Below are positions 16,275-26,043 of a stretch of 64,000 bases of DNA, piece after piece. The DNA is taken from positions 1 through 64,000 of the forward strand of contig CANPYX010000007.1 of assembly GCA_947588955.1 (NCBI GenBank), read 5' to 3'. The position numbers and the translations under genes are program-made. Source of the DNA: an uncultured Oscillospiraceae bacterium. Lineage in GTDB: Bacteria > Bacillota > Clostridia > Oscillospirales > Oscillospiraceae. The notes under the pieces are model-generated. The model was given only the letters and a program-made list of their open reading frames with translations, did no database searches and was not told the origin of the DNA. Numbering within the stretch: the stretch's first letter is position 1; every line of letters starts with the position of its first letter.

Positions 16275-16514
16275 TCAAAGGACGTTGGCGCTCTTGAGAA
16301 GCTTCTTGACGGTGTCGGTGGGCTGAGCGCCATTCTTTATCCACTCCTTTGCCTTCTCGCCGTCAACCTTCACGGTGTTGGGCTCGGTGCGGGGATCGTA
16401 TGTGCCGATCTCCTCAATGAACCTTCCGTCGCGGGGGAAACGGGAATCCGCCACCACTATGCGATAAAAGGGGGCCTTCTTGGCGCCCATTCTGCGAAGT
16501 CTGATCTTGACCAT
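16275..16514 (-). CDS. rpsP: Small ribosomal subunit protein bS16
   Basis: A 79-residue bS16, an assembly protein of the 30S subunit. The N-terminus [25 protein letters not shown] is characteristic, followed by [13 protein letters not shown] and [16 protein letters not shown]. The ATG follows TTTGGAGG. It sits 75 bp downstream of ffh and 13 bp upstream of khpA in one operon. Confidence 0.98.
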   Translation of the reverse strand: MVKIRLRRMGAKKAPFYRIVVADSRFPRDGRFIEEIGTYDPRTEPNTVKVDGEKAKEWIKNGAQPTDTVKKLLKSANVL

Positions 16515-16589
16515 TTTTGTTTTACCTCCAAAGTTTTGTAGAATTTATATCAATTTAACATTGATTACTCAGTGTATTTTTGGCGGGCC

Positions 16590-17936
16590 TCAGAAGGGGA
16601 ACCCTCCCCGCCGTCTTCCGCCGCCCAGGAACCCCGGCAGCTTCCCCTTGGACATCTGCCGCGTAAGGTCCCTCATCATCTCGTACTGCTTCAAAAGCCT
16701 GTTCACGTCCACCACCTCTGTGCCGGAGCCGGCGGCGATACGCTTTTTCCGCGAGGAATTTATTATGGACGGGTCGTTGCGCTCCCTTTGCGTCATGGAG
16801 AGGATGATCGCCTCGGTCCGCGCCATCTGCTTTTCGTCTATCTTCGCCCCCGCCACGGCCTTGCCCATGCTCCCTGGGAGCATACCGGCGATGTCGCCCA
16901 GACCTCCCATGGTCTTGAGCTGTTGGAGCTGGTCGTAGTAGTCCTGGAGCGTGAAGGCGTTTTTGCGCATCTTTTCCGCAAGCTCCCGCGCCTTCTTCTC
17001 GTCAAAGCTCTGCTCCGCCTTCTCGATGAGCGTCAGCACGTCGCCCATGCCCAAAATGCGGCTTGCCATCCTGTCCGGGTGGAAGGGCTCTATGGCGTCC
17101 AGCTTCTCGCCCACGCCGCAGAACTTGATGGGCTTGCCCGTCACCGCCCTCACCGACAGCGCCGCGCCGCCTCTGGCGTCGCCGTCAAGCTTTGTGAGCA
17201 TAACGCCGGTTATCCCCAGCGCCTCGTCAAACGCCGCCGCCGCGTTCACCGCGTCCTGCCCTGTCATGGCGTCCACCACCAGCAGTATCTCGTCCGGCTG
17301 AACCTCGGCCTTTATGGCCTTGAGCTCGTCCATCAGCTGCTCGTCGATGTGCAGCCGCCCGGCGGTGTCCAAAAACACAATGTCGTTCCCGTTCTTTTTC
17401 GCGTGGGCGACGGCGGCCTTGGCGATGTTCACCGGATTCTCCGTCCCCATCTGAAATACGGGTATATTGAGCTGCGCCCCCACCGTCTCCAGCTGCTTTA
17501 TGGCGGCGGGCCTATAAATATCGCACGCCACCAGCAGCGGCCGCTTGCCGTTTTGCTTGCGCATGAGCGCCGCGAGCTTTGCCCCGTTCGTGGTCTTGCC
17601 AGCGCCCTGGAGCCCCACCAGCATCACCACCGTGAGCCCCCTGGAGCTCATGTTGAGCTTGGCGTTGGTGGAGCCCATGAGCTTCACCAGCTCCTCGTTG
17701 ACTATCTTTATAACCATCTGCGCGGGAGTGAGCGACTCCAGCACATCCGTCCCCACGGCGCGCTCGGATACCTGCTTTACGAAGTCGCGGACCACCTTGT
17801 AGCTCACGTCCGCCTCCAAAAGCGCCATCCGCACCTCCCGCATGGCCTCCTTGATGTCGGCCTCGGAAAGGCGCCCCTTGCCCCGGAGCTTCTTGAAAAC
17901 GTTGCTTAACTTGTCGGAAAGAGATTCAAATGCCAT
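16590..17936 (-). CDS. ffh: Signal recognition particle protein Ffh (SRP54)
   Basis: The 448-residue SRP GTPase that binds signal sequences together with SRP RNA and docks on FtsY. N domain about 1-85; G domain about 90-295 with GLQGAGKTTNGAKLA (G1), DTAGR (G3), TKLDGDARGGAALS (G4 and following); Met-rich M domain about 300-448 with RNA-binding residues around SSRKKRIAAGSGTEV and a GKLPGFLGGG tail. ATG at 17936 is 3 bp after the ylxM stop, as in other Firmicutes. The SRP RNA gene itself was not found in this window. Confidence 0.98.
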   Translation of the reverse strand: MAFESLSDKLSNVFKKLRGKGRLSEADIKEAMREVRMALLEADVSYKVVRDFVKQVSERAVGTDVLESLTPAQMVIKIVNEELVKLMGSTNAKLNMSSRGLTVVMLVGLQGAGKTTNGAKLAALMRKQNGKRPLLVACDIYRPAAIKQLETVGAQLNIPVFQMGTENPVNIAKAAVAHAKKNGNDIVFLDTAGRLHIDEQLMDELKAIKAEVQPDEILLVVDAMTGQDAVNAAAAFDEALGITGVMLTKLDGDARGGAALSVRAVTGKPIKFCGVGEKLDAIEPFHPDRMASRILGMGDVLTLIEKAEQSFDEKKARELAEKMRKNAFTLQDYYDQLQQLKTMGGLGDIAGMLPGSMGKAVAGAKIDEKQMARTEAIILSMTQRERNDPSIINSSRKKRIAAGSGTEVVDVNRLLKQYEMMRDLTRQMSKGKLPGFLGGGRRRGGFPF

Positions 17937-17939
17937 AGC

Positions 17940-18293
17940 TCAACCCTTCAATTCGCCAAGTCCCGAATAAATCCTGCCGGCAAGCTCCCGCGCCTGCCCC
18001 TGGGTCATCTCCGCAAGCCTCTCCGCGTCCTTACGCAGAGCGTCGATGTCGCGGGACATCTGCCGGAACCTTGCCACCACGCCCGTCTTCTCCTCGTACT
18101 CCCTCAAAAGCGCCTCGGCGCGCTGGAGCACCGCCCGCACGCCCTGACGGGACACCCCCGCCAGCTCCCCGATCTCGGAAAGCGACAGGTCGTCGGAGTA
18201 GTAATACTCAAAATACTCCCGCTGGGTGGGGGTCAAAAGCTCCCCGAAGAAGTCATAGAGCAGCGTCAATTCGTATGTCTTATCCTGCATCAT
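17940..18293 (-). CDS. ylxM: YlxM/p13-like helix-turn-helix protein, SRP operon
   Basis: A 117-residue DNA-binding-like protein of the UPF0122 family, always paired with ffh in Firmicutes. The sigma-70 region 4-like HTH is seen in LTPTQREYFEYYYSDDLSLSEIGELAGVSRQGVRAVLQRAE. A coiled-coil-like C-terminus follows. In streptococci the homologue modulates SRP. The start is at ATG 18293 (or the adjacent ATG 18290) after AGGTGA; the longer open frame to 18410 runs through the promoter. First gene of the operon. Confidence 0.93.
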   Translation of the reverse strand: MMQDKTYELTLLYDFFGELLTPTQREYFEYYYSDDLSLSEIGELAGVSRQGVRAVLQRAEALLREYEEKTGVVARFRQMSRDIDALRKDAERLAEMTQGQARELAGRIYSGLGELKG

Positions 18294-18332
18294 ATCACCT
18301 GTAAAGCGTTTCAACTTTACACTCACCGGCTC

Positions 18333-18361
18333 ATTATACCCTCCCCCCAACCCTTTGTCAA
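18333..18361 (-). promoter_or_regulatory. Consensus sigma-A promoter of the ylxM-ffh-rpsP-trmD operon
   Basis: On the minus strand TTGACA, 17-bp spacer, TATAAT: a perfect match to the consensus, 40 bp upstream of ylxM. It fits strong constitutive expression of translation and SRP genes. Confidence 0.88.
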
Positions 18362-18454
18362 GGAATATTTTCATATTTTTAAACAAATAATAGCATAACG
18401 CATTTGCCAAAAAAGGAAATATACCCTTTTCGGCACAGCTTTGGAGGGATAGCT

Positions 18455-21400
18455 ATGAACGACGCCGACACCGGCATCTACATGGAAAACGAGACGCTGG
18501 GCAACTTTGCCCGCAACACCGCCGCGGCCCTGGAGCCGGAGGGGAGCATACGCGCCTCCGCCGTCGCCGCCGACATAATGTCGGTCCTGCGCTCTCTGCG
18601 GGGACGCCTGCGCAATCTCCCACGGGGCGGGCGGAGCGAGGCGGAGGAGTGGTTTTCGGACAACTGGTATCTTGCCGAGAGAGAGGGCAAGGACGCCGCC
18701 GCCTGCTTCCACGGCTCATACCCCAAATGCGCAAAACGCGCCTGTGTCTCGGAGGCGGCCGCCGCCCTGGTGCGCTCCGGCAGGGGAGAGGTGACGGGCG
18801 AGCGTATCCGCCTCTTTCTCTCTGAATACAGCCAGACCCGCCCGCTTACTGAGCGGGAGCTTTCCGTGTTCGTCCCCGCTCTCAAGGCGGAGCTTTGCGC
18901 CTTCCTCTCCGCCGCCTTCCAAAGCCCCGACGCCGCCCTGCTCATGAAAAACGTCTTCACCTCCCTGCGCGCCCTCTCCATAATCGACGTCTCGGACATA
19001 CTTGAGGAGGTGAACCCCGTGGAGGCGGAGCTTCGCGCCGACCCCTCCGGTGTCTACCCCAAAATGGACGAGGACACCCGCCGAAGCTACCGGGACAGGC
19101 TGGCGCGGGAGGCGAAAAGGGCGGGGATGTCCGAGCACGAGGCGGCAAAGCTCGTCATAAAGCTTTCCCGCGAGGAGAAAAACGGGCACGTGGGGACCTA
19201 TATCTTCACCCGCCCGTTGGGGAAGGAGCGCCGTGAGCCAGAGGGCGGGTGGTATATCTCCACCGTAGTATTGACCTCCCTCTTTCTGGGCGTCCTCACA
19301 GGTATACTCACAGGCTCGATCCCCGCCGCCCTCCTCTCGCTCGTGCCAATATCCGAGGCTGTGAAAAACCTCCTGGACTTTTTCGCCCTCCGCCTTGTCC
19401 GCCCGAAGCGCCTTCCCAGGCTTGAGCTCTCCGGCGGCATACCCCCAAAGGGCAAGACCGTCTGCGTCATCTCCGCCCTTTTGACAGGAGAGAAGGACGG
19501 CCCGAAATTCGCCAACCTCCTGGAGGAGTACCGCCTTTTGAACCGGGACGCCGGTGAAAACCTGCTTTTCGGCATCCTCGCCGACCTCAAGGAGGCGCCC
19601 ACCCAAAGGGTGAAGGAGGACGGACCCATTCTGGAATCAGCAAGGGCGGCGGTGGAGGCGCTGAACAAAAAATATTCCGGCGGCTTTTACCTCTTCTGCC
19701 GCGAGCGCGAGCTCAACAAGGCGGACAACATCTGGATGGGGCGCGAGCGGAAGCGCGGCGCCATCGAGGACCTGGTGGAGCTGCTCAGCGGCTCAAAAAG
19801 CGCCCTGCGGGTGGCGGAGGGCGACGAAAAGCGTCTCTCCGGCACAGGCTTTATCCTCACCCTTGACGCCGACACCCGCCTCACGGCAGGCGCCGCGAGG
19901 GAGCTGGTGGGGGCGGCGCTCCACCCCCTGAACGTGCCCACGGTGGACGAAAGGGAGCGCCGCGTCGTCTCCGGCTACGGCATCTTTGAGCCGCGCGTCT
20001 CGGTGGACCTGAGAGCCGCCGGACGAAGCGATTTTTCCCGCATCTTTGCCGGCGAGGGCGGCACGGACCCATACAGCTCCGTGGTCTCCGACCTCTATCA
20101 GGACCTCTTTTCCGAGGGCACCTTCATGGGCAAGGGGCTCATAAACGTCCCCGTCTACAAAAAGCTCCTTTCCGGCGCCCTCCCCGACAACCGCGTCCTC
20201 TCCCACGACATCCTTGAGGGGGCGTATATGCGCTGTGCCTACGTCTCCGACGTGGAGCTTACGGACGGCTGGCCCTATAAGGTCACCTCCTTCCTCTCCC
20301 GCCAGGAGCGATGGACCCGCGGGGATTGGCAAAATCTGCGCTGGTGTACCCGCCGGGTCAAAAACCGCGACGGCGCGCTTGTCGTCAACACCCTCCCGTC
20401 CCTTGACCGCTGGAAGCTCTTTGACAACCTTCGCCGGAGCCTCCTGCCCGTCACCGTGCTTTTGTCCCTGCTTTTGGCTCTTGTGACGGCCTCTCCCGCT
20501 ATGGCGGCGGCGGGGCTCATTGCCCTGGCGGGAAAGCTCAGCGGGCTTCTCATCTCCGCCGCCGCGTCCTTCCTCCGCCACGACGGGACAAATCGGGCGA
20601 GGTACCACTCCGCCATCGTCTCAGGCTTCGGCGGGGCTGTCATGCGCTCCCTCATAGGCCTCGCCCTGTTGCCGGCGGAGGGCTGGATGTCGCTGAAGGC
20701 AATTATCACAGCCGTTTACCGCATGACCGTCACCCGACGGGGCCTCCTCGCCTGGGTCACCAGCTCCGAGGCGGAGCGAAGGGCGGGGAACACCCTGAAG
20801 GCAAACTATCTCTCCCTCATCGCCTGCCCCCTGGCGGGACTTTTCACCGTTTTAGCCGCCCCCTCCCCCTCAGCGGCGGCTGTGGGCGTCGTCTGGCTGC
20901 TCACACCTGCTTACGCCTGCGTCCTCTCACGGGAGATAAGCCGCGAGAAGCGCGTCTCCCCCTCGGACAGGTCCTACCTCCTGGCCCGCGCGGGCGAGAT
21001 CTGGCGCTTTTTTGCCGACAACCTGACGGAGAACGATAACTTCCTCCCGCCGGACAACCTTCAGGAGGAGCCGAACCTGGGACCCGCCCACCGCACCTCG
21101 CCCACGAATATTGGCCTTGCCATGCTCTCCTGCGCCGCCGCGTCGGATCTGGGGCTCGTGGGGGAGCGGGAGGCGTCGGAGCTGGTGAAAAGGACCCTGA
21201 CGACCGTGGAAAAGCTGGAAAAATGGAACGGACAGCTTTTCAACTGGTACGACACCCGCTCCCTTCTGCCCCTGGAGCCCAGATACGTCTCCACGGTGGA
21301 TTCGGGCAACCTCATGGGCGCGCTCATAGCCCTGGAGAGCTGGTTTACGGAGCTCAACGACGCCCAATCCGCCGAGCGGTGCCGCCTGCTCCTTGAGGCG

Positions 21401-24400
21401 ACGGACCTGAGGCCCCTTTTCGACACGCGCCGAAAGCTCTTTCGCATCGGCTGGGACCTTACGAAAAACGCCCCCTCGGAGGGGTGGTACGACCTTCTTG
21501 CAAGCGAGGCGCGGCAGACGAGCTACATCGCCGCCGCCCTGGGACAGGTGCCAAGAAAGCACTGGCGGCGGCTGGGAAGGGCGCTTGTCTCCATGGACGG
21601 CTTTTCCGGCATGGCGAGCTGGACCGGCACCATGTTCGAGTACCTCATGCCAAACCTGCTCCTGCCCTGCCCGGAGGACAGCCTCATCTACGAAAGCTCC
21701 CGCTTTTGCCTCTACGCCCAGAAAAGGGCGGGCTCCGGCGTCCCCTGGGGCATATCCGAAAGCGCCTATTACGCCTTCGACCCCGGACTTTCCTACCGCT
21801 ACAAGGCCCACGGCGTCCAGCGCCTCGCCCTCAAGCGCGGCATGGACTCAGAGCGCGTCGTCTCCCCATACTCCTCCTACCTCGCCCTACCCCTGGACCC
21901 CGCCGGAGCCGTCAAAAACCTGCGCCGGCTGGACGCTCTGGGGGTCACGGGGACCTACGGCCACTTTGAGGCGGCGGATTTCACCCCGTCGAGGGCCGAG
22001 CCGCCAAAGCCCCGCATAGTCAGGAGCTTTATGGCGCACCACCTGGGCATGAGTTTGGTGGCGGTGGCAAACACCCTCTGCGGCGGCATATTCCAGAAAA
22101 GATTTATGGCTGACCGCCGTATGGCGGCGTACCGGGAGCTTTTGGAGGAGCGGGTCCCACTGGGACAAATCGTCCTCCGCCAGCCCCCAAGGGACGTGCC
22201 GGAAAAACCGAGAAGGCAGGAAAGCTCCGAGATCTGCCGGAGTATCGAGGGGGTGGACGCCATTACCCCCGCCTGCCTGCCCCTGTCCAACGGGCAGTAT
22301 TCCGTGCTCTTCACCGAGGCGGGCTCCTCCCGCTCCCTCTGGCGCGGCTTGGATGTTACCGCCTTTAGCCCCGACCCGCTGGGGGACACGGGAATGGAAT
22401 TTTATGTAAAAATAGGCGAGGAGCTGCTGCCCATTACGGCATCGCCCGATTACCCCCGTGACGTGCGCTATTCCTCCCAGCTTTCCGACGTTTCGGGCAA
22501 GATAAGGGCAAAGTGCGGCGGCGTATCCGCCTGCCTTTCCGTCACCGTCCCGCCCTCTGGAGCGGGAGAGGTGCGGACGGTGGAGGTGGAAGGCCCCGCG
22601 GATGTCTCCGAGGCGGCGGTCATATGCCGCTTTAAACCCGTGCTGCAAAGGAGGGAGGACTACCTCTCCCACCCGGCGTTCTCCCTTCTCTCGCTGGAGG
22701 CGGAGCTCTCCGGCGGGATACTGACGGTCCGCCGCCGTCCGAGACCGGGGGAGCGGGAGGTGTACCTGGCTGTGGCGGCGGACACCCGCTTCACCGCCGC
22801 CACCCACCGCAGGAGGGGCGACGGCGTTGAGCGCGGGGAGCTTTTGACCTCCTGCCCGGACTTCTCCGTGACGCTCACCCTCCCCGTAAGGCTCACCGGC
22901 GGCAGGGGACGGGCGGCGGTCGCCTTCTCAACGTCCTTTGACCGGGAGGAGGCGCGCGGCTGCGCTAAAAGGGCGGCGGAGCGTCGGGAGGTCCAGTCCG
23001 TCAGCCGCATGGCGGCGGCAGCCCTCATGCTGGGTATGTCCTCGAGCCGCGTTCGGGCGGCGCTGGGGCTTTTGCCGGCGCTCATTTACGGCACCGCCCC
23101 CTCGGAGGAGCGGCGCGGGCTTTTGAAAAGCGGCGGCATACCCCGCGAGGAGCTTTGGAGCCTGGGCGTCTCCGGGACGGTACCGATTCTTGCCGCCAGG
23201 CCCGAGACGGCGGAGGACCTGGAGGGCGTGAGGGCGCTCATACGCGAGCACGCCTTCTTGTCGGAGAACGGGGTGGAGTCGGACCTTCTGCTCATACTCA
23301 CCGACGGCGGGGACTACCGGAAAAGCCAGCGCGCGGCGGTGACTGAGGAGCTTCGCGCCATAGGCAGGGAGGGCACTCTCGACGCCCCCGGCGGGGTGAG
23401 GCTCATAGACGCCGGCGGCAGGGCGGCGAGGGTGGCGGAGGCCCACGCCGACGTGTGGGTGAGGCTTGACGCCATACCCGCCGTCCCCGCCCACCGGGAG
23501 CGTATGCCGGAGCCGCCGCCAAAATATGTCCGAGGCTCCGGGGAGCCCGCCGTTCGCCTTGAGGAAAACGGCGCGTTCCGCTTCGCCGTGACCGACGCCC
23601 TCCCGGAGACCGCCTGGAGCCATATTTTGACAAACGACAGCTTCGGCTTCATCGCCACGGACTGCGGCACGGGGCATATGTGGTACAAAAATTCCCGCCT
23701 CGGCAAGATAAACAGGTGGCTCAACGACCCCTACGCGACCGTCGGGTGCGAGAGGCTGACGCTCACGGCGGAGGGGAAAAAATACTCCCTCTTTGCCGAC
23801 GGCACCGGCGCTCCTACTCTGGTGGAGTACGGCTTCGGCTGGGCGTCCTGGTCCAGGGAGCTGGGGAGGGTGAGGACGCGCCTCACCGCCTTTGTCCCGC
23901 CGAAGGTCCCCGCGCGGGTGCTTTTGCTGGAGGCAGAGGGCGACCTTGCCGGGGCGGAGCTCGGCTATTACACCGGCCTTATCCTCGGAGAGACCGGCGG
24001 CGGGGCAAGGGCCATAGTCACCGCCTTTGACGGCAGGGCGTTCACGGCGAGGCCCGCGCGCGGCGAGACCTTCACTCTGATCCCATCTGTCGCCCCCGCC
24101 GCCTGGACCATGAGGCGGGCGAGCGCCATAACGGGGGAGCTTGACGGGAGCGTGGGACCCGGTGAGGAGCCCTGTATCGCCTTCACCGCGCCGGTCTCAC
24201 AAAGGACCGTAATAGTCTGCGGCTGCGCCCAAAACGGCGCGCTGGAGGGGATTTTGCGTGACGCGGAGGGGCTTCTGGACAGGACAAAATCCCACTGGGG
24301 AGCCCTGGCGGGGGCGCTGACGCTAAAAACGCCGGAGCAGAGGATAGACAGCTTTTTAAACGGCTGGGCGCTTTACCAGACCGTCGCCTGCCGGCTCCTC

Positions 24401-25756
24401 GCCAGGACCGGCGTATACCAGAACGGCGGCGCCACGGGCTTCCGGGACCAGCTCCAGGACGCATCCTGTATAATGCTCGTAAGGCCCGATCTGACCCGCA
24501 GGCAGCTCAAAGCCGCCGCCTCCCGGCAGTACGCCGAGGGTGACGTTATGCACTGGTGGCACGACACCCCGGAGGGGCCCGTGGGCGTGCGGACACACTG
24601 CTCCGACGACCTTCTCTGGCTGCCCTGGGCGCTGTGCGGCTATGTGGAGCGCACGGGGGATATGTCGGTGTGCCGCGAGAGGGTCCCGTACCTCGCCTCC
24701 GAGCCCCTTGGAGAGGGGGAGAGGGACAGGTACGAGCGCCCCGGAGTAAGCTCCGAGGACGACACCGTATTCGGTCACGCCAAGCGCGCGGCGTGGGAGT
24801 TCATGCGCCGGGGAACGGGGGAGCACTCCCTCGCCCTTATGCTGGGCGGCGACTGGAACGACGGCATGGACGGCGTGGGACGTGAGGGAAGGGGCGAGAG
24901 CGTGTGGCTCACCTTCTTCGGCGCAATGACCCTCCGCTCCCTGGCGGAGCTGTGCCGCAGACAGGGTGACAGTGAGTTTGAGGGCCGGTGCGAGAGGTAC
25001 TCCCGTGACCTTATGAGGGCCGCCGAGGGCGCCTGGGCGGGGGACAGATACCTGCGCGGGTACTACGACGACGGCACCCCGCTGGGAGCACCGGGGACGG
25101 GGGAGTGCGAGATAGACAGCATCTCCCAGTCCTTCGCCCTCTTCGCCGGAGCGGACAGGGCGAGGGCGAAAACCGCCCTGAGCTCTGCCGTCTCCCACCT
25201 GCGAGACGGGAAAAACAGGCTCACAAAGCTCTTTGACCCGCCATTTGACAGGGGGAAGACCGACCCCGGATATATCCGCTCCTACGCGCCGGGCTTTCGT
25301 GAAAACGGCGGGCAGTACACCCACGCGGCTGTCTGGCTCGCCGGGGCGCTTCTGGAGAGCGGGCAGACGGAGCTGGGGGCGGAGCTCCTGGCGGAGCTCT
25401 CCCCCTGGGGTAGGGACGCCAAAACCTACTGCGCCGAGCCCTACGTCATCGCCGCCGACGTCTCCTCGGCGCCGGGGCTTGAGGGCAGGGCGGGGTGGAG
25501 CTGGTACACCGGCTCCGCCGGGTGGTATTTCAAAACCGTGACAGAGACGCTTCTGGGGCTGAAAATGCGCGGCGGCAGGCTCTTTGTTGAGCCGAAAATG
25601 CCCGAACGGATGTACCCTGCCAGGGTGAAATATACGCTTAACGGCGAGACGCTGGATATTGAGCTCTACCCCGAGGGCGTCCTGATCAACGGCGCTCCCG
25701 TTCCGAAGGACGGCATCAAGCTCCGCCTGCCCGGAACCGAGCCCGCGCAGACTTGA
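18455..25756 (+). CDS. Cyclic beta-glucan synthase-like protein (GT84-type transferase plus GH94-type phosphorylase domain)
   Basis: A very large protein (2433 residues) resembling NdvB/Cgs/ChvB, which make cyclic beta-1,2-glucan. Order: N-terminal region with a membrane segment near residues 263-300; a glycosyltransferase domain with DAD at about 471-473 and the QERWTRGDW (QxxRW-like) motif near 615; several membrane segments at about 660-840; a glucoamylase-like helical domain (FNWYDTRSLLPLEPRYVSTVDSGN); two beta-rich domains; and a C-terminal GH94 domain with GGDWNDGMDGVG near residue 2131 carrying the acid Asp. ATG at 18455 follows TGGAGGG; a 17-codon upstream extension lacks a site. Length and domains match the Gram-negative enzymes, but it stands alone with no exporter (ndvA-like) beside it. 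Substrate linkage cannot be read from sequence. Confidence 0.9.
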   Translation: MNDADTGIYMENETLGNFARNTAAALEPEGSIRASAVAADIMSVLRSLRGRLRNLPRGGRSEAEEWFSDNWYLAEREGKDAAACFHGSYPKCAKRACVSEAAAALVRSGRGEVTGERIRLFLSEYSQTRPLTERELSVFVPALKAELCAFLSAAFQSPDAALLMKNVFTSLRALSIIDVSDILEEVNPVEAELRADPSGVYPKMDEDTRRSYRDRLAREAKRAGMSEHEAAKLVIKLSREEKNGHVGTYIFTRPLGKERREPEGGWYISTVVLTSLFLGVLTGILTGSIPAALLSLVPISEAVKNLLDFFALRLVRPKRLPRLELSGGIPPKGKTVCVISALLTGEKDGPKFANLLEEYRLLNRDAGENLLFGILADLKEAPTQRVKEDGPILESARAAVEALNKKYSGGFYLFCRERELNKADNIWMGRERKRGAIEDLVELLSGSKSALRVAEGDEKRLSGTGFILTLDADTRLTAGAARELVGAALHPLNVPTVDERERRVVSGYGIFEPRVSVDLRAAGRSDFSRIFAGEGGTDPYSSVVSDLYQDLFSEGTFMGKGLINVPVYKKLLSGALPDNRVLSHDILEGAYMRCAYVSDVELTDGWPYKVTSFLSRQERWTRGDWQNLRWCTRRVKNRDGALVVNTLPSLDRWKLFDNLRRSLLPVTVLLSLLLALVTASPAMAAAGLIALAGKLSGLLISAAASFLRHDGTNRARYHSAIVSGFGGAVMRSLIGLALLPAEGWMSLKAIITAVYRMTVTRRGLLAWVTSSEAERRAGNTLKANYLSLIACPLAGLFTVLAAPSPSAAAVGVVWLLTPAYACVLSREISREKRVSPSDRSYLLARAGEIWRFFADNLTENDNFLPPDNLQEEPNLGPAHRTSPTNIGLAMLSCAAASDLGLVGEREASELVKRTLTTVEKLEKWNGQLFNWYDTRSLLPLEPRYVSTVDSGNLMGALIALESWFTELNDAQSAERCRLLLEATDLRPLFDTRRKLFRIGWDLTKNAPSEGWYDLLASEARQTSYIAAALGQVPRKHWRRLGRALVSMDGFSGMASWTGTMFEYLMPNLLLPCPEDSLIYESSRFCLYAQKRAGSGVPWGISESAYYAFDPGLSYRYKAHGVQRLALKRGMDSERVVSPYSSYLALPLDPAGAVKNLRRLDALGVTGTYGHFEAADFTPSRAEPPKPRIVRSFMAHHLGMSLVAVANTLCGGIFQKRFMADRRMAAYRELLEERVPLGQIVLRQPPRDVPEKPRRQESSEICRSIEGVDAITPACLPLSNGQYSVLFTEAGSSRSLWRGLDVTAFSPDPLGDTGMEFYVKIGEELLPITASPDYPRDVRYSSQLSDVSGKIRAKCGGVSACLSVTVPPSGAGEVRTVEVEGPADVSEAAVICRFKPVLQRREDYLSHPAFSLLSLEAELSGGILTVRRRPRPGEREVYLAVAADTRFTAATHRRRGDGVERGELLTSCPDFSVTLTLPVRLTGGRGRAAVAFSTSFDREEARGCAKRAAERREVQSVSRMAAAALMLGMSSSRVRAALGLLPALIYGTAPSEERRGLLKSGGIPREELWSLGVSGTVPILAARPETAEDLEGVRALIREHAFLSENGVESDLLLILTDGGDYRKSQRAAVTEELRAIGREGTLDAPGGVRLIDAGGRAARVAEAHADVWVRLDAIPAVPAHRERMPEPPPKYVRGSGEPAVRLEENGAFRFAVTDALPETAWSHILTNDSFGFIATDCGTGHMWYKNSRLGKINRWLNDPYATVGCERLTLTAEGKKYSLFADGTGAPTLVEYGFGWASWSRELGRVRTRLTAFVPPKVPARVLLLEAEGDLAGAELGYYTGLILGETGGGARAIVTAFDGRAFTARPARGETFTLIPSVAPAAWTMRRASAITGELDGSVGPGEEPCIAFTAPVSQRTVIVCGCAQNGALEGILRDAEGLLDRTKSHWGALAGALTLKTPEQRIDSFLNGWALYQTVACRLLARTGVYQNGGATGFRDQLQDASCIMLVRPDLTRRQLKAAASRQYAEGDVMHWWHDTPEGPVGVRTHCSDDLLWLPWALCGYVERTGDMSVCRERVPYLASEPLGEGERDRYERPGVSSEDDTVFGHAKRAAWEFMRRGTGEHSLALMLGGDWNDGMDGVGREGRGESVWLTFFGAMTLRSLAELCRRQGDSEFEGRCERYSRDLMRAAEGAWAGDRYLRGYYDDGTPLGAPGTGECEIDSISQSFALFAGADRARAKTALSSAVSHLRDGKNRLTKLFDPPFDRGKTDPGYIRSYAPGFRENGGQYTHAAVWLAGALLESGQTELGAELLAELSPWGRDAKTYCAEPYVIAADVSSAPGLEGRAGWSWYTGSAGWYFKTVTETLLGLKMRGGRLFVEPKMPERMYPARVKYTLNGETLDIELYPEGVLINGAPVPKDGIKLRLPGTEPAQT

Positions 25757-26043
25757 TCCGCGCTGGCGGTGCTGGCGCGGGCGGGGTTGGGGCGGGCGGC
25801 GGTGCGCTCCGGGGGTAAAATGGGTGCGTTTACCAACACCCCCTCCTTTCTCTTTTTTCGGAGCGCGTGTGAATGACCTATTTCGCTTATAGGGGCATTA
25901 TACCACGGAGGCAACGTAAAGTCAAGTAAAAGTTAAGCAAAAATAATTAATTTTTTGTGAACACGCCAATTTAAATCTTGCAACCGCCGAATCAATGTGC
26001 TATACTGCACTGTGTATAAATGTAAAGAAGGCGGTGGAGAGGC
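25757..26043. other. Intergenic region between the glucan synthase and M16 genes
   Basis: 287 bp without a gene. The left half is G-rich with a possible CCGCGC/GCGCGG hairpin after the glucan synthase stop. The right half turns AT-rich and carries the M16 promoter (25978-26006). Confidence 0.5.
25978..26006 (+). promoter_or_regulatory. Predicted promoter of the M16-lgt gene cluster
   Basis: TTGCAA, 17-bp spacer and TATACT with an extended TGC before the -10. It lies 38 bp upstream of the first M16 gene. Confidence 0.7.
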
